Below are positions 10,840 to 23,013 of a stretch of 64,000 nucleotides of DNA, one piece after another (the stretch's first letter is position 1; each line of letters opens with the position of its first letter). The stretch spans positions 115,584,501 to 115,648,500 of the forward strand of contig NC_060213.1 in the NCBI RefSeq assembly GCF_021130785.1. The letters run 5' to 3'. The stretch comes from Homalodisca vitripennis (Eukaryota; Arthropoda; Insecta; Hemiptera; Cicadellidae). The translations under genes were made by a program, and so were the position numbers. The notes under the pieces were generated by a model that worked only from the letters and a program-made list of their open reading frames with translations, was not told the DNA's origin and made no database searches.

Positions 10840-13800
10840 ATTACTTATTATACTAAATATTAAATTGCTTTTATTATATCTGATCTGCAAGCAGGTTTGT
10901 TAGGCCAACTAAACCTATATTATATGGCGACCTAAAGTTCCATATTATATGGCAATTAATCATTACGTAAATGTTTAGAAGTTCAAAAATTTACCATAGC
11001 ACATTTACTGGAGCAAGGGTGATTTAAAATATATAATTATCTTATATAAGTGGCATTAAAATTTGTATACAAGACACGAAACGACATTTTAAAAGATACA
11101 GAGTACTAACAGCTGCACAAACAATACTGAGGTGGCAAAGTATAAAATCCAAGATGAATAACCTGGGAAAGAGATAAGACTGTATAACTTGAATCGTATT
11201 GTTAACAATTTATTTTTTCCCTGAACGATGGCAAATGTTCGAAAACATCATGGTTTTCCCCCAACTGTCACATAATCAAGAAAAACTTGAAACAAAGTAG
11301 AAGATCGTGTGTGCAAAAATTAGAGGTTTCAAATAATATAAACAACAACAAAAATACCTACACGCAGAGTTAAAAGCAAATAGGAAATTCTTTGGATTTA
11401 TATTAGAATTATTTTATGAAATTTGAGGCTTTTATGACAACGGTAAAAACATTATATAGTAAGACTTTCTCTAGAACAATGATTAAAACTTATCCCAATA
11501 CGTATAAAAAATTATTATACTATAAATTCAAGACTGTAGATGTAAATCATATATCTCTAAAACGTCTACCTACAGATTGATTCTTCTGAATACCAAAATT
11601 ACTGACAATTAAGAATGGCTTTTCTGCGATTCTTTTATTGAAAGAAATAAAAAATGACCTAATCCCGAAATTTGTTTCTCTTACCATCTATATGTTTTTT
11701 CCATTTTCGTATCTATTAGAGGAAACCTAAACTTCCCTGTTATTACCCTGAGAAACCAAAAACAACGAACAATGACTTTTTCGATTTTTCCTTTTTATAA
11801 TGGATCTACTGTATGAGTATATGACTAAGTAGCCCCTACACTTTATTAAGTTACATAATTATTGTTTGGTAAGTAAGTGATTTATTTACCAAATGAGCTA
11901 GTGTTAATTAGAACACCATTTGCCAAGTATGAAATGGGTTAAAACCTATAAAATAGTGTAACAAATATCTACTAATAGTTTTGTTCAGAACAGTCAAATT
12001 CTCTAAAAAAATTAGACAAAGAAAATAATCCTTTTTAAACAGGATGTTTTATTATGAAGATTGTATTGACGAAACTCTGATCATCCCACAATCTATCAGC
12101 TTACCTAATTTAGCCTTGATAGTATTCGCTCATCTAATGAGACAATGAAGCCGGTTGCTGAGAAAAGAGTAAACACCAACTGATTTGAAATGATATAGAA
12201 ACTGTTGGATTTGTAGATTTCTAACTGTATATATATATATACTTATTTTAAATAGAAGGTTACTATCACTATTAATTTTAAGTTTATATTAGTAACAGTT
12301 TCTAATTAATCGAATGACTCAATATGTGTGTTTATTTAACCAAAACGTTAATTATATAACATCGTCGGAATAGGGTACACCACCAGTCGTGTAATAGGGT
12401 TCTTCCAGTAAATTTCACATTTATAGTGAATTTTATTATTGACCGATAGAACGACAGATTATTATTTCAAGGAAACTATCTTTAAAGTCTATGAACTTTA
12501 AATAATAACTTAATTTTTCCTACAAAAAATAATTATCTCCACCTTTACCTATGTACTTAATATAGTGATTACTTACGATATAATAACTCACAAAAGGAAA
12601 GTATTTACATGAATATTATATTTAAAATGCCAAATTAGTTACCCAAAATGAAAAGGAATTATTTAGATGCAATACTTAGAATTATTTTATCCTGAGAAAG
12701 TATTATTATACTTTAATGCTTTCGATTTTATATCAGATACATTTTTCTATCGCACCACTCATTCCCACTTCATTTAGTCTAACAAACTCGAAAACTGTTT
12801 TGTATGAACATCTGTCTTTATTGATGACATTAAAGAATATATCTATGGAGAACTTTTAACTTAAGCAATTCGAACTAAGAGATAAGAAATACACATTAAA
12901 ACGCCAAATACAACAATAATTGAATAATTATCAAATCAGATCATTAAAAAATCAGATGTCTATGGTATGATAGCATTCTTCCAAGCAAGTGAGACATAGA
13001 TCGTAACAACTACACTTTGAACAGTATGAAACCCATCAGTATGATTTATACACATATATTCTTCAGAGATATGCAAATTCCCGCCTTCATGTTGATGTTT
13101 TCAAATACCAAAATAAAAAAAATCTATTAAATTTAAAGTCTTCCTAAAAATAAATTAATTCAAGATCAGTTATGTTTTTTAACACTATCTTTAATAGATT
13201 TTAGGAGATATAGATACACTTTCTCTGACAATTAAACCGTTGACAGATATATCTCTAGAGTCAAGAAATCACTATTTCCCTGAATAAAACAAATCGCATT
13301 TTTTATCATAGAACTTTTTTACAGCGAAAATATTTATTGCCAACTTTACAAGGAAGAAACTTCTGCAACTAATTATATGTTTCATTTAATGCAATTTAAG
13401 CTGCCACTCTTTTAAACTTCGCATTTATATTTAATTATTTAGTACTGTTGTTTTAGCTCCATTTCGCATGCACCAAGAAAACACTAGAAGTAAATAGTGT
13501 AAGTCTATTACTGATGCTCTTTGACATGTATTTATATATGAAAACACGCCATGCGCTTTCAGCTGGAACCATTTACATACTGTGATTTGAAATTCGTAGT
13601 CTATATATAATAAAACAGCTTATTTACTTTTTTACTTTTCATTTGCTCACTGCTGTTTTGTATCCAACTTTACATTTAATGTTTAAATAGGACAGTATAT
13701 TTACATTTTGATAAATCTATGAACATTAATTGTAAAAGATTTCCAAAATTACAAACAATATTGCACCCATTTTATTAATTATTATATTATTAGTTTGGAG

Positions 13801-13950
13801 GAAAAGGTTAGTTAAATAGAATCTATTTTTTTACGTACTCCCACTTTATTAAGGCAATATTAGTTTAGAAATTCCGTTTGTTTACCTTTCCAAGTATAAA
13901 CTAGAGACCCTGAAGCTCCTCAGCAGTAGTATGATTTTATCCTAGGATTT
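10840..13950. other. AT-rich DNA, nothing assignable
   Basis: No coding frame, RNA gene or clear transposon was recognised. Short TATATA runs occur (for example 12,228-12,241). There is no visible match to the sequence beyond 49,700, so the segmental duplication appears to end before this stretch. Confidence 0.5.
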
Positions 13951-13962
13951 TGTATCTTTCCC

Positions 13963-14184
13963 GTGGTGGAGGTATTTGAACAGTTACCTAGTGCCTTAAA
14001 GACTCAATCCATGGCGGACAATATCTATGTTACATTGAGTTCTACCGGCACCGATAAAGATCTCAGTGCGATTGCATTGAATCTATTAATGACACATTCA
14101 CGAGCAGTAACTATCATGAGAAGTACAGATCGTGAACTACATTATATGTTGCAATGTTTTGCAAAAACAATCCACCTCTTGTGA
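13963..14184 (+). CDS. Possible exon fragment, unrecognised
   Basis: An open stretch of about 73 codons with base composition closer to coding DNA than its flanks. An internal ATG at 14,011 would give 57 residues beginning MADNIYVTLSSTG and ending in CFAKTIHLL before TGA. No domain, signal peptide or membrane segment is evident, and I recognise no family. The frame has no clear splice acceptor upstream. The track start is a GTG, which would not be used here, so if real this is a fragment or exon. It could easily be chance. Confidence 0.15.
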   Translation: MVEVFEQLPSALKTQSMADNIYVTLSSTGTDKDLSAIALNLLMTHSRAVTIMRSTDRELHYMLQCFAKTIHLL

Positions 14185-14522
14185 ATGTGCAAGCTGCAAT
14201 CTGAGTATAACACAGGTATGACATCATAAGACCCATCCGACCGCTCTGCTTCTTTCAATGGGATTAAGTGAGAGCTAAGCCTCATAACTATAAATATTTT
14301 ATGGTTGATTGTGTAACTGAATTAAATGATATACTTTCTGAAGAACATTTGACCTTCTTAAGAATAGTTAGTTTTTCTCCAATATGTTGTACTTTCTTTT
14401 GGCATTAGATTTTAAAGTGATATACGCACATTTCCTTATAGCACAAAAGAGACAACTAATATAAGGTATTATGATACAACTGTGACAAGTTACGCACGAC
14501 CATACGTATAGGGTTGTGTAAT

Positions 14523-14537
14523 GGCGGGGAGGGAGGG
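14523..14537 (+). other. G-rich tract, possible G-quadruplex
   Basis: GGCGGGGAGGGAGGG contains one GG and three runs of three or more G separated by single bases, the usual shape of a parallel quadruplex with one short run. It is unusual in this AT-rich window. No promoter element was found beside it. Confidence 0.4.
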
Positions 14538-14539
14538 CA

Positions 14540-16555
14540 GCACTCCGGCCTGTATTATAGTCTAGCCTTGATGTTGCTCCTCATTTTGGATAGTGGTTTA
14601 CAATGTGAGAGACTGTGGCTTAGATAATTTAAGGGCTCTGAATTACCCATGTGTGTATAAAATTTTTGAGTTTTTTCTGAAGATTTAATTTTTTTATTTT
14701 AAAACGCATTAGATAAATATTTACACCTTTATGCCTTACAAATTACGAGAGTAATTCACATTTATACCAATGATTATAAAATTATGAAATATATTTTGAT
14801 TATATGTATATCAAAATTAAGTTGGTAATAATAAATAAATGAATATTTAAGTTTTCTGTAATTTATCAATTATTAAAAAGAAAATTATCAGTAATTCTAT
14901 TTAAATTTATAGTGTATTTTGTTGTACTTAGGCAGAAAACCTCAATTACAAAATAGTTAAGGCCTGTCCGTAGATTACACAACAGGATGTAGCTACGGCT
15001 GGAAGTTAACGACATGTACTTCGAATGTAATACTATGTAGGCTTAGATTGTAGCCTGGATCGAGCTAGAAGTGGTATTTATTAACGTAGTAATACAGATT
15101 TTGTTCTCTATTATTTTATTTCTCGGACACGAGTTGCCTAACTATTTGTAAGAAGAGAATGTAAACTTCCATTTGGTAATTAATAGAGCTTCTTTGCCGC
15201 ACCATTGTATAGTTAGTGACAGAAAAGAACTTTAAATATATAACAGTTTTCAGTTTTCTACGATATTTAATTTCATGTAGCAGGAAACTAATCTTCATAT
15301 TATAGCTTTATAGATTACTGAAATTTTGTAAATAAATAAAAAAACAACAGTGGTAGAAAACTCTTTTTGTAATACAGCGAAGCATGGTACCATTGTAAAG
15401 CTTGCGTTATGAAGTATCGAAAAACTATTTCATTTTTATGTGCCTTCATGCAACAGGAATAGCAAAAGAACAAAAAATAAGTATTTTATATACACTTTTG
15501 AATGCCATTAATAATATAGATACTATATTATTTTGACTTTACCAAAATTTTTAGGATGCCAGTGTATTTAAAATGCTTTACAATATGACATATTTTCAGG
15601 TTTGCATTTAACATTTTTTGAGATTCTGAGACACCCATTTTTTTGGCCATCCCGTACTTTTACAGAGTTGAATTTATTTTAAACTAACTACGTAGGTTTC
15701 ATTTAACGGATAATCCAAATAAACCATATATGCTCAGTTAGGAGTTTGACGTTTATTTATTTGAGACGACTGGTCTAAACCACTTTGTATTTCCAACTTT
15801 AGGTACAATATTTGTTTACAGAAAGAAAACGAACAAAGAAGAGGCCGTTCTCTTTTTTAACCCATTCTTACAATCCTATTCCGATACTAGTCTTTATGAG
15901 GATGTTATTGTTCAGAATAACGGTGAAAGGTACTGATGCAACCTAAAATGAATTTAAAGCTGGATCGATTTTATAACTTATCTGATTGGTGTTTGAGTCC
16001 TGAACCTCTTATTGACAGTGCTTTTTTTTGGTTACAACTATTTTGCAACAGTAAGCACTAACGTTATACTCACCTATAACCATCCTCAACGAGGTAAGAC
16101 AGATAGGATAAGCTCATTATATCGGGACTTGAGGTTACAATATTGTTACTACATCCCGTTATATGTCTTTATAAGTAAATCCGCTACCATAAAACACGTT
16201 TCCCTCGCATACTCGTACTTGCTTAAGCATCTTACATAGGACATATGCCCATTGTCAGCTGTTCTTTTATTTAGCAATATATATCAAATCTACTATCAGA
16301 GTCGAGAAATCATGTCACAATAGGAGCAATTTATTCCATGTTAGCGCATATTCTGCACCGTTTATTTCATGTTTAAAATTGCATATTGCATGTACAATAA
16401 TACTAATAATCGCTTTTATAACGACTTGGATTGTAGATATTAACATTCCAGAATATTAATATTTAAATTATTAATGAGACATCCAAGACGATATAAAATA
16501 TTTTTTTGTTAGTAAGCTCCGAGTGAATATTCAGTACAATTTATCACTAAATTGT
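14540..16555. other. AT-rich DNA, nothing assignable
   Basis: Short frames on both strands here have no motif, no compositional contrast and no splice context, and I treat them as chance. No repeat shared with other parts of the window was noticed. Confidence 0.5.
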
Positions 16556-16559
16556 TAAC

Positions 16560-17500
16560 TATTAAATATTATCTGGTTTGTCTAAAATAAAAGTCACAGA
16601 TTTAAATAAAAATAATGGATTTATTTTAAACTGGCAAATTAATAAGTTCAACGTTTCAGAATTTTTATTACTCTATTTTCCACAAAGAATTGACAAACCG
16701 TTTAGTAAATTTTAAAGTTCCTTTGGCAAGAAATAAAAAATATTAATCAAATATATCAAACTAAAAATCAGAGCTCTCTTCTAAAATAAAATAATAAAGT
16801 TTTAAAATAAAAATCAAATACCACTTGGAAATAACTAAAATAAAAATGTTCACTTCTAGGTTCACTCAAAATTCAAAATAAAAATTTAAACTTCTCATTC
16901 CACTAGTTGAACCTTACACAAACACAAATTCAGATTACAACTCTCTCAAACAATCAATAATTTTCAATTAATTTCCAATTAATAATTCACAATAAAACAG
17001 TTCCAATCAAATATAAATAAATTACTACTTTTCCAAATCTCACTTAAAGTTATTAAGGAAGTTAAATTTTAATTCACCTTTCTTGCAAGTGTGAACCTAA
17101 TGTAACTTGGATGATTCTATTCTGCTCTATTGTTCATCGAGAATTAATTATGCAGATTGCTCTGTTGTTTCTGAATTTAATTTTTTACTATAAAAAGGCA
17201 ACAAAACTAATTTAATATCAGATCTGAAAGACTATTTCAATAAAACGTACAATAAATTTGGTGCTTACCTCAAAATCCCTCGCGGAAACATTTAAGAAAC
17301 ACGGTGCACTGCAATCATCTAATTCACGAAAATAACCAAAAGAAGGGCAAAAATTATGAGTTTGCGCTTTTATACTCCCCCTCTAATCAACTTTGCTGGA
17401 CATCCACGGTGTTCTCTCATTGATCCAGCTGTATCAAACAAGGAGAACAATAGTCGTAACAAGACTAGTTCTGATTAATTCAAGGCAATGAACCTGCCTT
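16560..17500 (-). repeat. LTR-like or promoter-plus-leader block (tentative)
   Basis: On the minus strand the order is: a GC-richer head (17,380-17,460), a TATA box at 17,374-17,367, a short exon-like segment ending GATTTTGAG|GTAAGC (donor GT at 17,268-17,267), then about 600 bases rich in T and G and poor in C, with AATAAATCC near 16,620. The architecture parallels 9,590-10,330. It could be a solo LTR or the 5' end of a minus-strand transcription unit. No target duplication or primer-binding site was found to decide. Confidence 0.3.
17367..17374 (-). promoter_or_regulatory. TATA box (TATAAAAG) with downstream splice donor
   Basis: The minus strand reads GGGGGAGTATAAAAGCGC, a good match to a metazoan core promoter. 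Initiation would be expected near 17,340. A splice donor of form GAG|GTAAGC follows at 17,268, giving a first exon of about 70 nt with no start codon in a long frame. Whether it drives a host gene or is the promoter of an LTR is open. Confidence 0.4.
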
Positions 17501-17609
17501 CCTAACAACTTAAAACTACCAGTACTAACTTGCCAAATGATTACATGTTTGTTGTTACGATGACTTTTCACAATCTAATTTAAAATTAAATCCCAATATT
17601 TCGTTCCCA

Positions 17610-18085
17610 AAATTTTCATTTAATTTAAGTTTTAATAAAATATATAAACCAATGTAGCTTTAAAAACGCTATAAATATATAGGATATATTGAATTTCCGT
17701 AAAACACTTTCAGGTTGTATTATACAAATCAAACTAATTTATTATCTTTCATAACAAACTTAACAAAAATAACGTTAGCAAGTTACCCAAAGGCTAAACA
17801 ATTATAACTATAGTATGTGCATTAGTATTTATTTCTTGAAAGGTAGTATAAACTGAACGTGCTAAGCTGTTATACATTAGATGAGACATTCTATGAATTT
17901 AAAATATTTTTGGTTCAAACTTTATTTGAAATTGAAAGTTGTGAAAAATTTTGTAGTTTAGCCCAACCATACGTTATAAAAGCGAAATTTAAGGATTTAG
18001 ATGTTTCAAAAATGCTACGTTACACCATTAAAAGTTTATTGAATGTGGGAACAGGAATAACTTCTCCTGTCTTACATGTAAGAAT

Positions 18086-18133
<48 letters not shown>

Positions 18134-19500
18134 GATCAAAGGAGGTGCGAGTGAGCAATATAGAATGTTTGAGTTTTAGTTTTCAAGGTCACTTTTCTCA
18201 TAGATTTTTTAAAATTCCTACAGTATTTTTCTCAACAAAAATCAATAACTTAAAATAGATAACATAGTACATTTTCTTTAAAATTTTTCGTATGTATTTT
18301 GACAATAATTGTTGACATTTTCTATGTAACCTCAATATTACTGACGTTTTACTTATGTATATCATTAATCGAAGTATACAATTCGGTTGGTTAATTAAAA
18401 TTTGGAGTGTAAATCTTAATTTTTTAATAACTGTGATCAGGGATACATGTTAGAGTTTTATTTTCTAGGTAATATTTATTTTTTCCTTAGGGGCATTGTA
18501 TAAAACTTCACATCAAATCGCTTTGTTAATTACCTGTTATTACGTTTAATGTGTAAAAAATTAATTTAACTCTGCAGTTGGCAACATTTCATAACTGAAC
18601 GTAACAACGATATTAGTTAACTTAGTTGTTGTCACAGTAAATACCTATTATGCAGCTAACAGAGTTGGCTGCCCGTTATTGGGTGTGTGTATAAGCCGAT
18701 GTACACACAGTCAAAAGCTCATTAACTCTGCGTAACTCTACAAACAGACTGTCGGTACCCGGGTTCAAAATGCTTCCCATAATGCTACGTATTTAAAGGT
18801 TTCAAAACTTTTACATAATTACAGTGTTATTTCCATAGTTAAACTTAATAACTGGAAATGCATATATATAATCATTTGTAAAATAATATATGATAAACAT
18901 TTTTAATATATTTTTATATTTTTGTACATAACAAAAAATCTAAATAAGGTATTACCAGAGTCCATAAAGTTGATCCAATTCACAATTTTTGTAAGTATTG
19001 AAGTTATCTTCTCGAATACGCTAACCTTCACTGTCAGTAAGTTTACTAGAACGTTACAGTTAATCATCATCTGTTCGCTAGTGACGTCATTTTTCAGTGG
19101 TTCTTATGCTTATTCATAGGATTCAACCTTAAAAATTAAAACGAAAAACCACATTTATACTGTTCTTGAATACGAACATATCTTAAATGGTGTACGAAGG
19201 AAATGTGACGTCAAGTTAAATAAAATAAGATTATTACTGATCATAAAATAAACAATGAAATATTGCTAGTTAGAATGTACTTATTCCATTCTATGTGTTC
19301 CACCTGTTTTACTACTAAGAAAAGAATTTTGGGTATGTAGGTAGCTGTGTGAGCCTGGCTCCTCCCAGTCTGCGGCCTACATAACCTTGGTTTCCGTTTT
19401 TATTTTGGGAATTTTTTAAACCTGTGCACTGCAAATAAAATTATTTTCAAGCGTAAAGTATACAATTTATTTCATGAGCACCAACATTTATGTACATATT
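17610..19500. other. AT-rich DNA, nothing assignable except a microsatellite
   Basis: The 106-codon plus frame at 17,859 reads into the (AG)n repeat and shows no family signature. At 18,687-18,710 there is a small GTGTGTA...TACACAC inverted repeat, and at 18,655-18,675 a GCAGC...GCTGC hairpin. Neither could be tied to an element. Confidence 0.5.
18085..18131. repeat. (AG)n microsatellite
   Basis: About 20 AG units. The Arg-Glu run in the overlapping plus frame comes from this repeat. Confidence 0.95.
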
Positions 19501-19509
19501 TATATAAAA

Positions 19510-19528
19510 CAAAACACACACACATATA

Positions 19529-19604
<76 letters not shown>

Positions 19605-19636
19605 TATATATGATATATATATATATATATATATAC
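19510..19636. repeat. Compound (CA)n/(TA)n microsatellite
   Basis: A short CACACACA run passes into interrupted TA tracts for more than 100 bases. It abuts the left 105-bp direct repeat at 19,641. A shorter TATATATATA run abuts the right one at 19,998, which suggests both copies sit in TA-rich target DNA. Confidence 0.95.
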
Positions 19637-19742
19637 ATATTTAATGTAAATGAAAGTCCTTTGACAGGTATTTGGTCTTCCGATCATATGTTAGTTTGCT
19701 TATTTAAATGCATATGTGACAGATACGGCCAAATACAAAATA

Positions 19743-19852
19743 ATTGAATCGGAAAAAGTAAGCGCTCTGTGGTGTAATGGTAGCACATTCACCCGGCAAG
19801 TGAGAGATCCGGGTTCGACTCCCGGCGGAGCAAATACTTTTTGCGATTCAAT
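19743..19852. repeat. 18-bp inverted repeat enclosing the tRNA-like sequence
   Basis: 19,743-19,760 (ATTGAATCGGAAAAAGTA) and 19,835-19,852 are reverse complements with a single mismatch. After a three-base interruption the pairing continues into GCTC/GAGC of the acceptor stem. The tRNA-like fold therefore caps a long hairpin of more than 20 bp. A run of five T in the right arm would normally stop polymerase III just after the tRNA. Confidence 0.85.
19763..19833 (+). tRNA. tRNA-like sequence, probable SINE head or pseudo-tRNA
   Basis: A 71-nt cloverleaf can be drawn. Acceptor 19,763-19,769 pairs with 19,826-19,832 in six of seven positions, with C1-A72 mismatched. D stem GTGT/GCAC, anticodon stem TTCAC/GTGAG, T stem CCGGG/CCCGG with loop TTCGACT. 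Both polymerase III promoter boxes are intact: A box TGGTGTAATGG and B box GGTTCGACTCC. The anticodon loop reads CCGGCAA, so the anticodon would be GGC (Ala). That anticodon is not normally used by eukaryotic nuclear tRNAs, and the invariant U33 is a C. These faults argue against a working tRNA gene and for a tRNA-derived SINE or pseudogene. The minus-strand frame across it gives the APPGVEPGSL peptide often seen as a spurious translation of tRNA-derived repeats. Confidence 0.6.
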
Positions 19853-19999
19853 GTTTATTGAAATTAAATAAGGCAATTGCCATTTATACAATTTAATGTA
19901 AATAACAGTCGTTTGACAGGTATTTGGTCTTCCGATCATATGTTAGTTTGCTTATTTAAACGCATATATGACAGATACGGCCAAATACAAAATAATTAT

Positions 20000-22930
20000 A
20001 TATATATACATTATTATAATATACGTAATTTTGTTACGCAGTCTTTATTTAAGTTAGACAACTTGATTCATCACAAAACCCAGTTGAGTAATCAATTTTT
20101 ACTCTCTATGAAAATGCAAAAGGCTCCCGTGAGGAAAACAAATGGCGGGAATATTTCACACGACTCACGAGACCGATCCGTTCTCAAAACAAGTACCAGC
20201 AACTGTCGCTCCCTGTATCTCTTAGGCTGTAATATCAATAGTATAGACTAACATGATCAACTACTTACACAGGAACATCCTTCACTTTAGAAATTTTACC
20301 GCAAATAATGTATTTTTAAAATCATATATTTTTATAAATTTAAAAAAACGCTCTTCCAACCTATTCACATTTCCGATTATTAGAAAACATATTGTTTAAA
20401 ACTATCGGAATATAGTAGTTCCTTTATACTGTTTGGTGTGGAATATAAATATTTTGTGTACACCTTTCGCCTTGGACATTTTATTGCAAATGCTGTATAT
20501 TTTTATAACTCCTGTAAATATAAAAATCAGAACTTTTTGGAAAATCCCTCTTCCAATCTGTATCTAGTTCTGTTTATGGAACATCAAAATTTTCAAAACT
20601 ATGAGCAAGGGCTAGAAAACTCGTGACCAGTGACTTTCAAGTAAAGTTTGTTAATAATAAATATTTTTAATGTGACTGTTTCTCACCGTTCTGTGATGAG
20701 CTAGAAGTGCGGTTTGAGGTTAATATTACTTCGCACACTTATTTTAAACCTCATTTATGGTTAAAGACATTTTCCAGCTATGTTCTATATGCTTGAATTT
20801 CTTTAAAATTTGATTATAACGGATTTGATCTTTTGTGTTCAGTGATACTAATTGCCATTGTAACCGGAAATTATTTAACTGTGAAATACTAGTAATTAGC
20901 ACAATAGTTAGAACGAATATAAGGGCAACGTGTTCTATATACAAAAGCTAAATACATGAATCCTTGTAATTTAATAAACAAATTAATGTAATTGTTAATT
21001 CTGCCAGTTTGTCATTACTTTTCTCATGTTATCAAGAAATTAACATCACGTACTAATTGAAACTGATAATTTAACATTATAAGTTGACTTTAGAATTATT
21101 ATTTTAGGGAATAATGTTAGGATAATATTATAAAAAATTCAGTATCTAGATTTTTTTGCTAAAGCATCAAAAAGTAAATTAAATTTGTAGCATATTACGT
21201 AAACACTATTTAAAATATTTGGGAATTTTTGGATAGTTACAATCGAAAAATTAAAATATAATATGATTCAAAATTTACTAAATACTGTTAGTAATACTAC
21301 AGTCAAATGCAGAATTCATACCGGACAGAAACTCAGTAAATTTGTACTTAAAATCGATCGTCGAAAACGCTGCTGAAAGATTTTTTTGTACTATAGTTTT
21401 AAATAATCATTTTAACATAGATAAAGGAGGACATTTTTCACAATTAGGAAGTATGGCGTACATTCATAAACGTATATTTTAATACAATGTGTGAAAACTA
21501 TATGTGTTAAAACTAAAAACTATAAATCACCTGACTTTGGGCGCGACTCGCGAAATATACATCTCATACTGCTGCCCGGAACAAATGTTTGTGCCGAGAA
21601 ATAAGAGCTTTCTGTCCGCGTTATTGTTAGGTGTGTTTCATATGGGTTTACCAGAGACATTTTGATATATTACGGGCTACTTTTACCGTATTTGAACCTT
21701 TAAATTACTCCATTTCAGAAAGAAAAATACATTTAAAATATTTATGTTACCTTTATTGGTTAAAATTTGGAAAAATGATTTTTTACTAAGCGCTTGATTA
21801 TTTATAATTAGTTTTGTCTAAAAATTTGAGTTTTTTATCTGTTATATGTACTACTTTACTAAAAATCCAAATTTAAGTTATATTTCCTTTCTTAATGAGT
21901 CGGATATAATTTTTCGGTGGAATAATTTACATCAAATATGTTTGTTTTGTTCTTAGTTATCGTTTTATAGAACGCAACATTAAAATCAGATGCAGACATG
22001 CGCTGTACTTGTTCATTGTTTCGTTCACTGAACTAAACGTTAAATCAGTCATAAAACTAATATGTTACAATATGAAAAAAATATTTATAATTGGTAAACA
22101 AAGAACAAATTCATAAGCATGATTTTGAAAACAATCCACTTATATTTCAATTGATATTATTCAAATAAGTGTCATAAATAATCACTTAATCATATCCTTC
22201 AAACTTACAGGTATTGGGTAGACAAAGTAGAACATCCATTCCTCATTACTTCTCCTATTGCTACAATATGGCTTATTATAGTACATTTGTATGTAAAAGA
22301 ATAGGTGCAACATTTATAATTGGTGTTAATATATGATAATATATGGTTATTTCGTGTGGAGTGGAGGTCATTGTCGATCCCAAAACCTAACCCTTCTCTC
22401 TGCTCAAGGACTAAGAGTTATTCACTTCCAGCAAAAGTGTGATTAAGTTTTTTGATTTGATGGTGAGATATCTTCAAGAGATTTTTCTTAGAGAGTAACC
22501 ATTCCCTTCGAACAGGTCATCTTTCTATTGCACATGATCAGAAATCTGGCGGCTCTGTACTGAGATATAATCGCGCTCTTACTTCTCCATGAAGAATAAT
22601 CTCAAAGCATGCCATTTTTAATAACGTCCATTAGATAAAATTTTCGTTTTCACACCAATTAAATAAAAAATTCCTGTATGAATGTAGGTTAGAAGCCTTC
22701 AGCAACATTTGTTTTCGACCCCTAAAGCACAACACTCCAGAAAAGTCACATCCAAATCTTCCCTTTTCACAAAAACGAGGAGTTTGTTAGGGTAGTAATC
22801 AATCCAACCATCTCTGACGTCTTAAATGAAGTTTAGGGAAGAATCTGAACCTCGAATCGCATTTTCATACCTGACAAACTCTTTTCTGCCTATTGTCTGA
22901 CCTATAGACATAAAATTTAGCATATAACTC
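20000..22930. other. AT-rich DNA, nothing assignable
   Basis: 22,350-22,900 is somewhat more complex in composition, but no frame, terminal repeat or family motif was recognised in it on either strand. The remaining short frames lack any support. The stretch ends at the (TA)n tract into which the Helitron pair was inserted. Confidence 0.45.
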
Positions 22931-22931
22931 A

Positions 22932-22934
<3 letters not shown>

Positions 22935-22984
<50 letters not shown>
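22935..22984. repeat. (TA)n microsatellite, Helitron target
   Basis: About 24 TA units run directly into the Helitron end at 22,985. Helitrons insert between A and T, so this is a suitable target. Confidence 0.95.
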
Positions 22985-22985
<1 letters not shown>

Positions 22986-23013
22986 TAGCTGACCCGACAG
23001 ACTTCGTCCTGTC
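22985..23013 (-). terminator. Helitron 3' end with hairpin
   Basis: The minus strand reads GACAG-GACGAAGT-CTGTC, then GGGTCAGCTAG, then T. A stem-loop a dozen bases before CTRR is the rolling-circle termination signal of Helitrons. The plus-strand partner has the same layout at 31,635-31,662, and the last 11-12 bases differ by only three (GGGTCAGCTAG against CGGGTCTGCTAG), so the two elements belong to related families. Confidence 0.85.

Larger units (their letters stand above)
19641..19997 (+). repeat. Two 105-bp direct repeats flanking a tRNA-like insert
   Basis: 19,641-19,745 and 19,893-19,997 are both 105 bp and nearly identical (seven or eight differences). They share GTATTTGGTCTTCCGATCAT and GACAGATACGGCCAAATAC. 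They are separated by 147 bp that hold the tRNA-like sequence and its inverted repeat. The 252-bp period and identical lengths suggest either duplication of a composite unit or a tandem dimer of a short retroposon. The shared sequence is not tRNA-like and has no long open frame. Confidence 0.9.

Noticed and set aside
19763..19833. A functional tRNA-Ala(GGC) gene
   Set aside because: GGC is not normally used for alanine in eukaryotic nuclear genomes, position 33 is C, and the first acceptor pair is mismatched.
19700..19939. 79-codon minus frame containing APPGVEPGSL
   Set aside because: It is the reverse translation of a tRNA-like sequence; such peptides recur as false proteins in databases.
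20099..20251. Short plus frame MKMQKAPVRKTNGG and following
   Set aside because: It has a slightly higher GC content, but there is no homology I recognise and no splice or polyadenylation context; left as chance.
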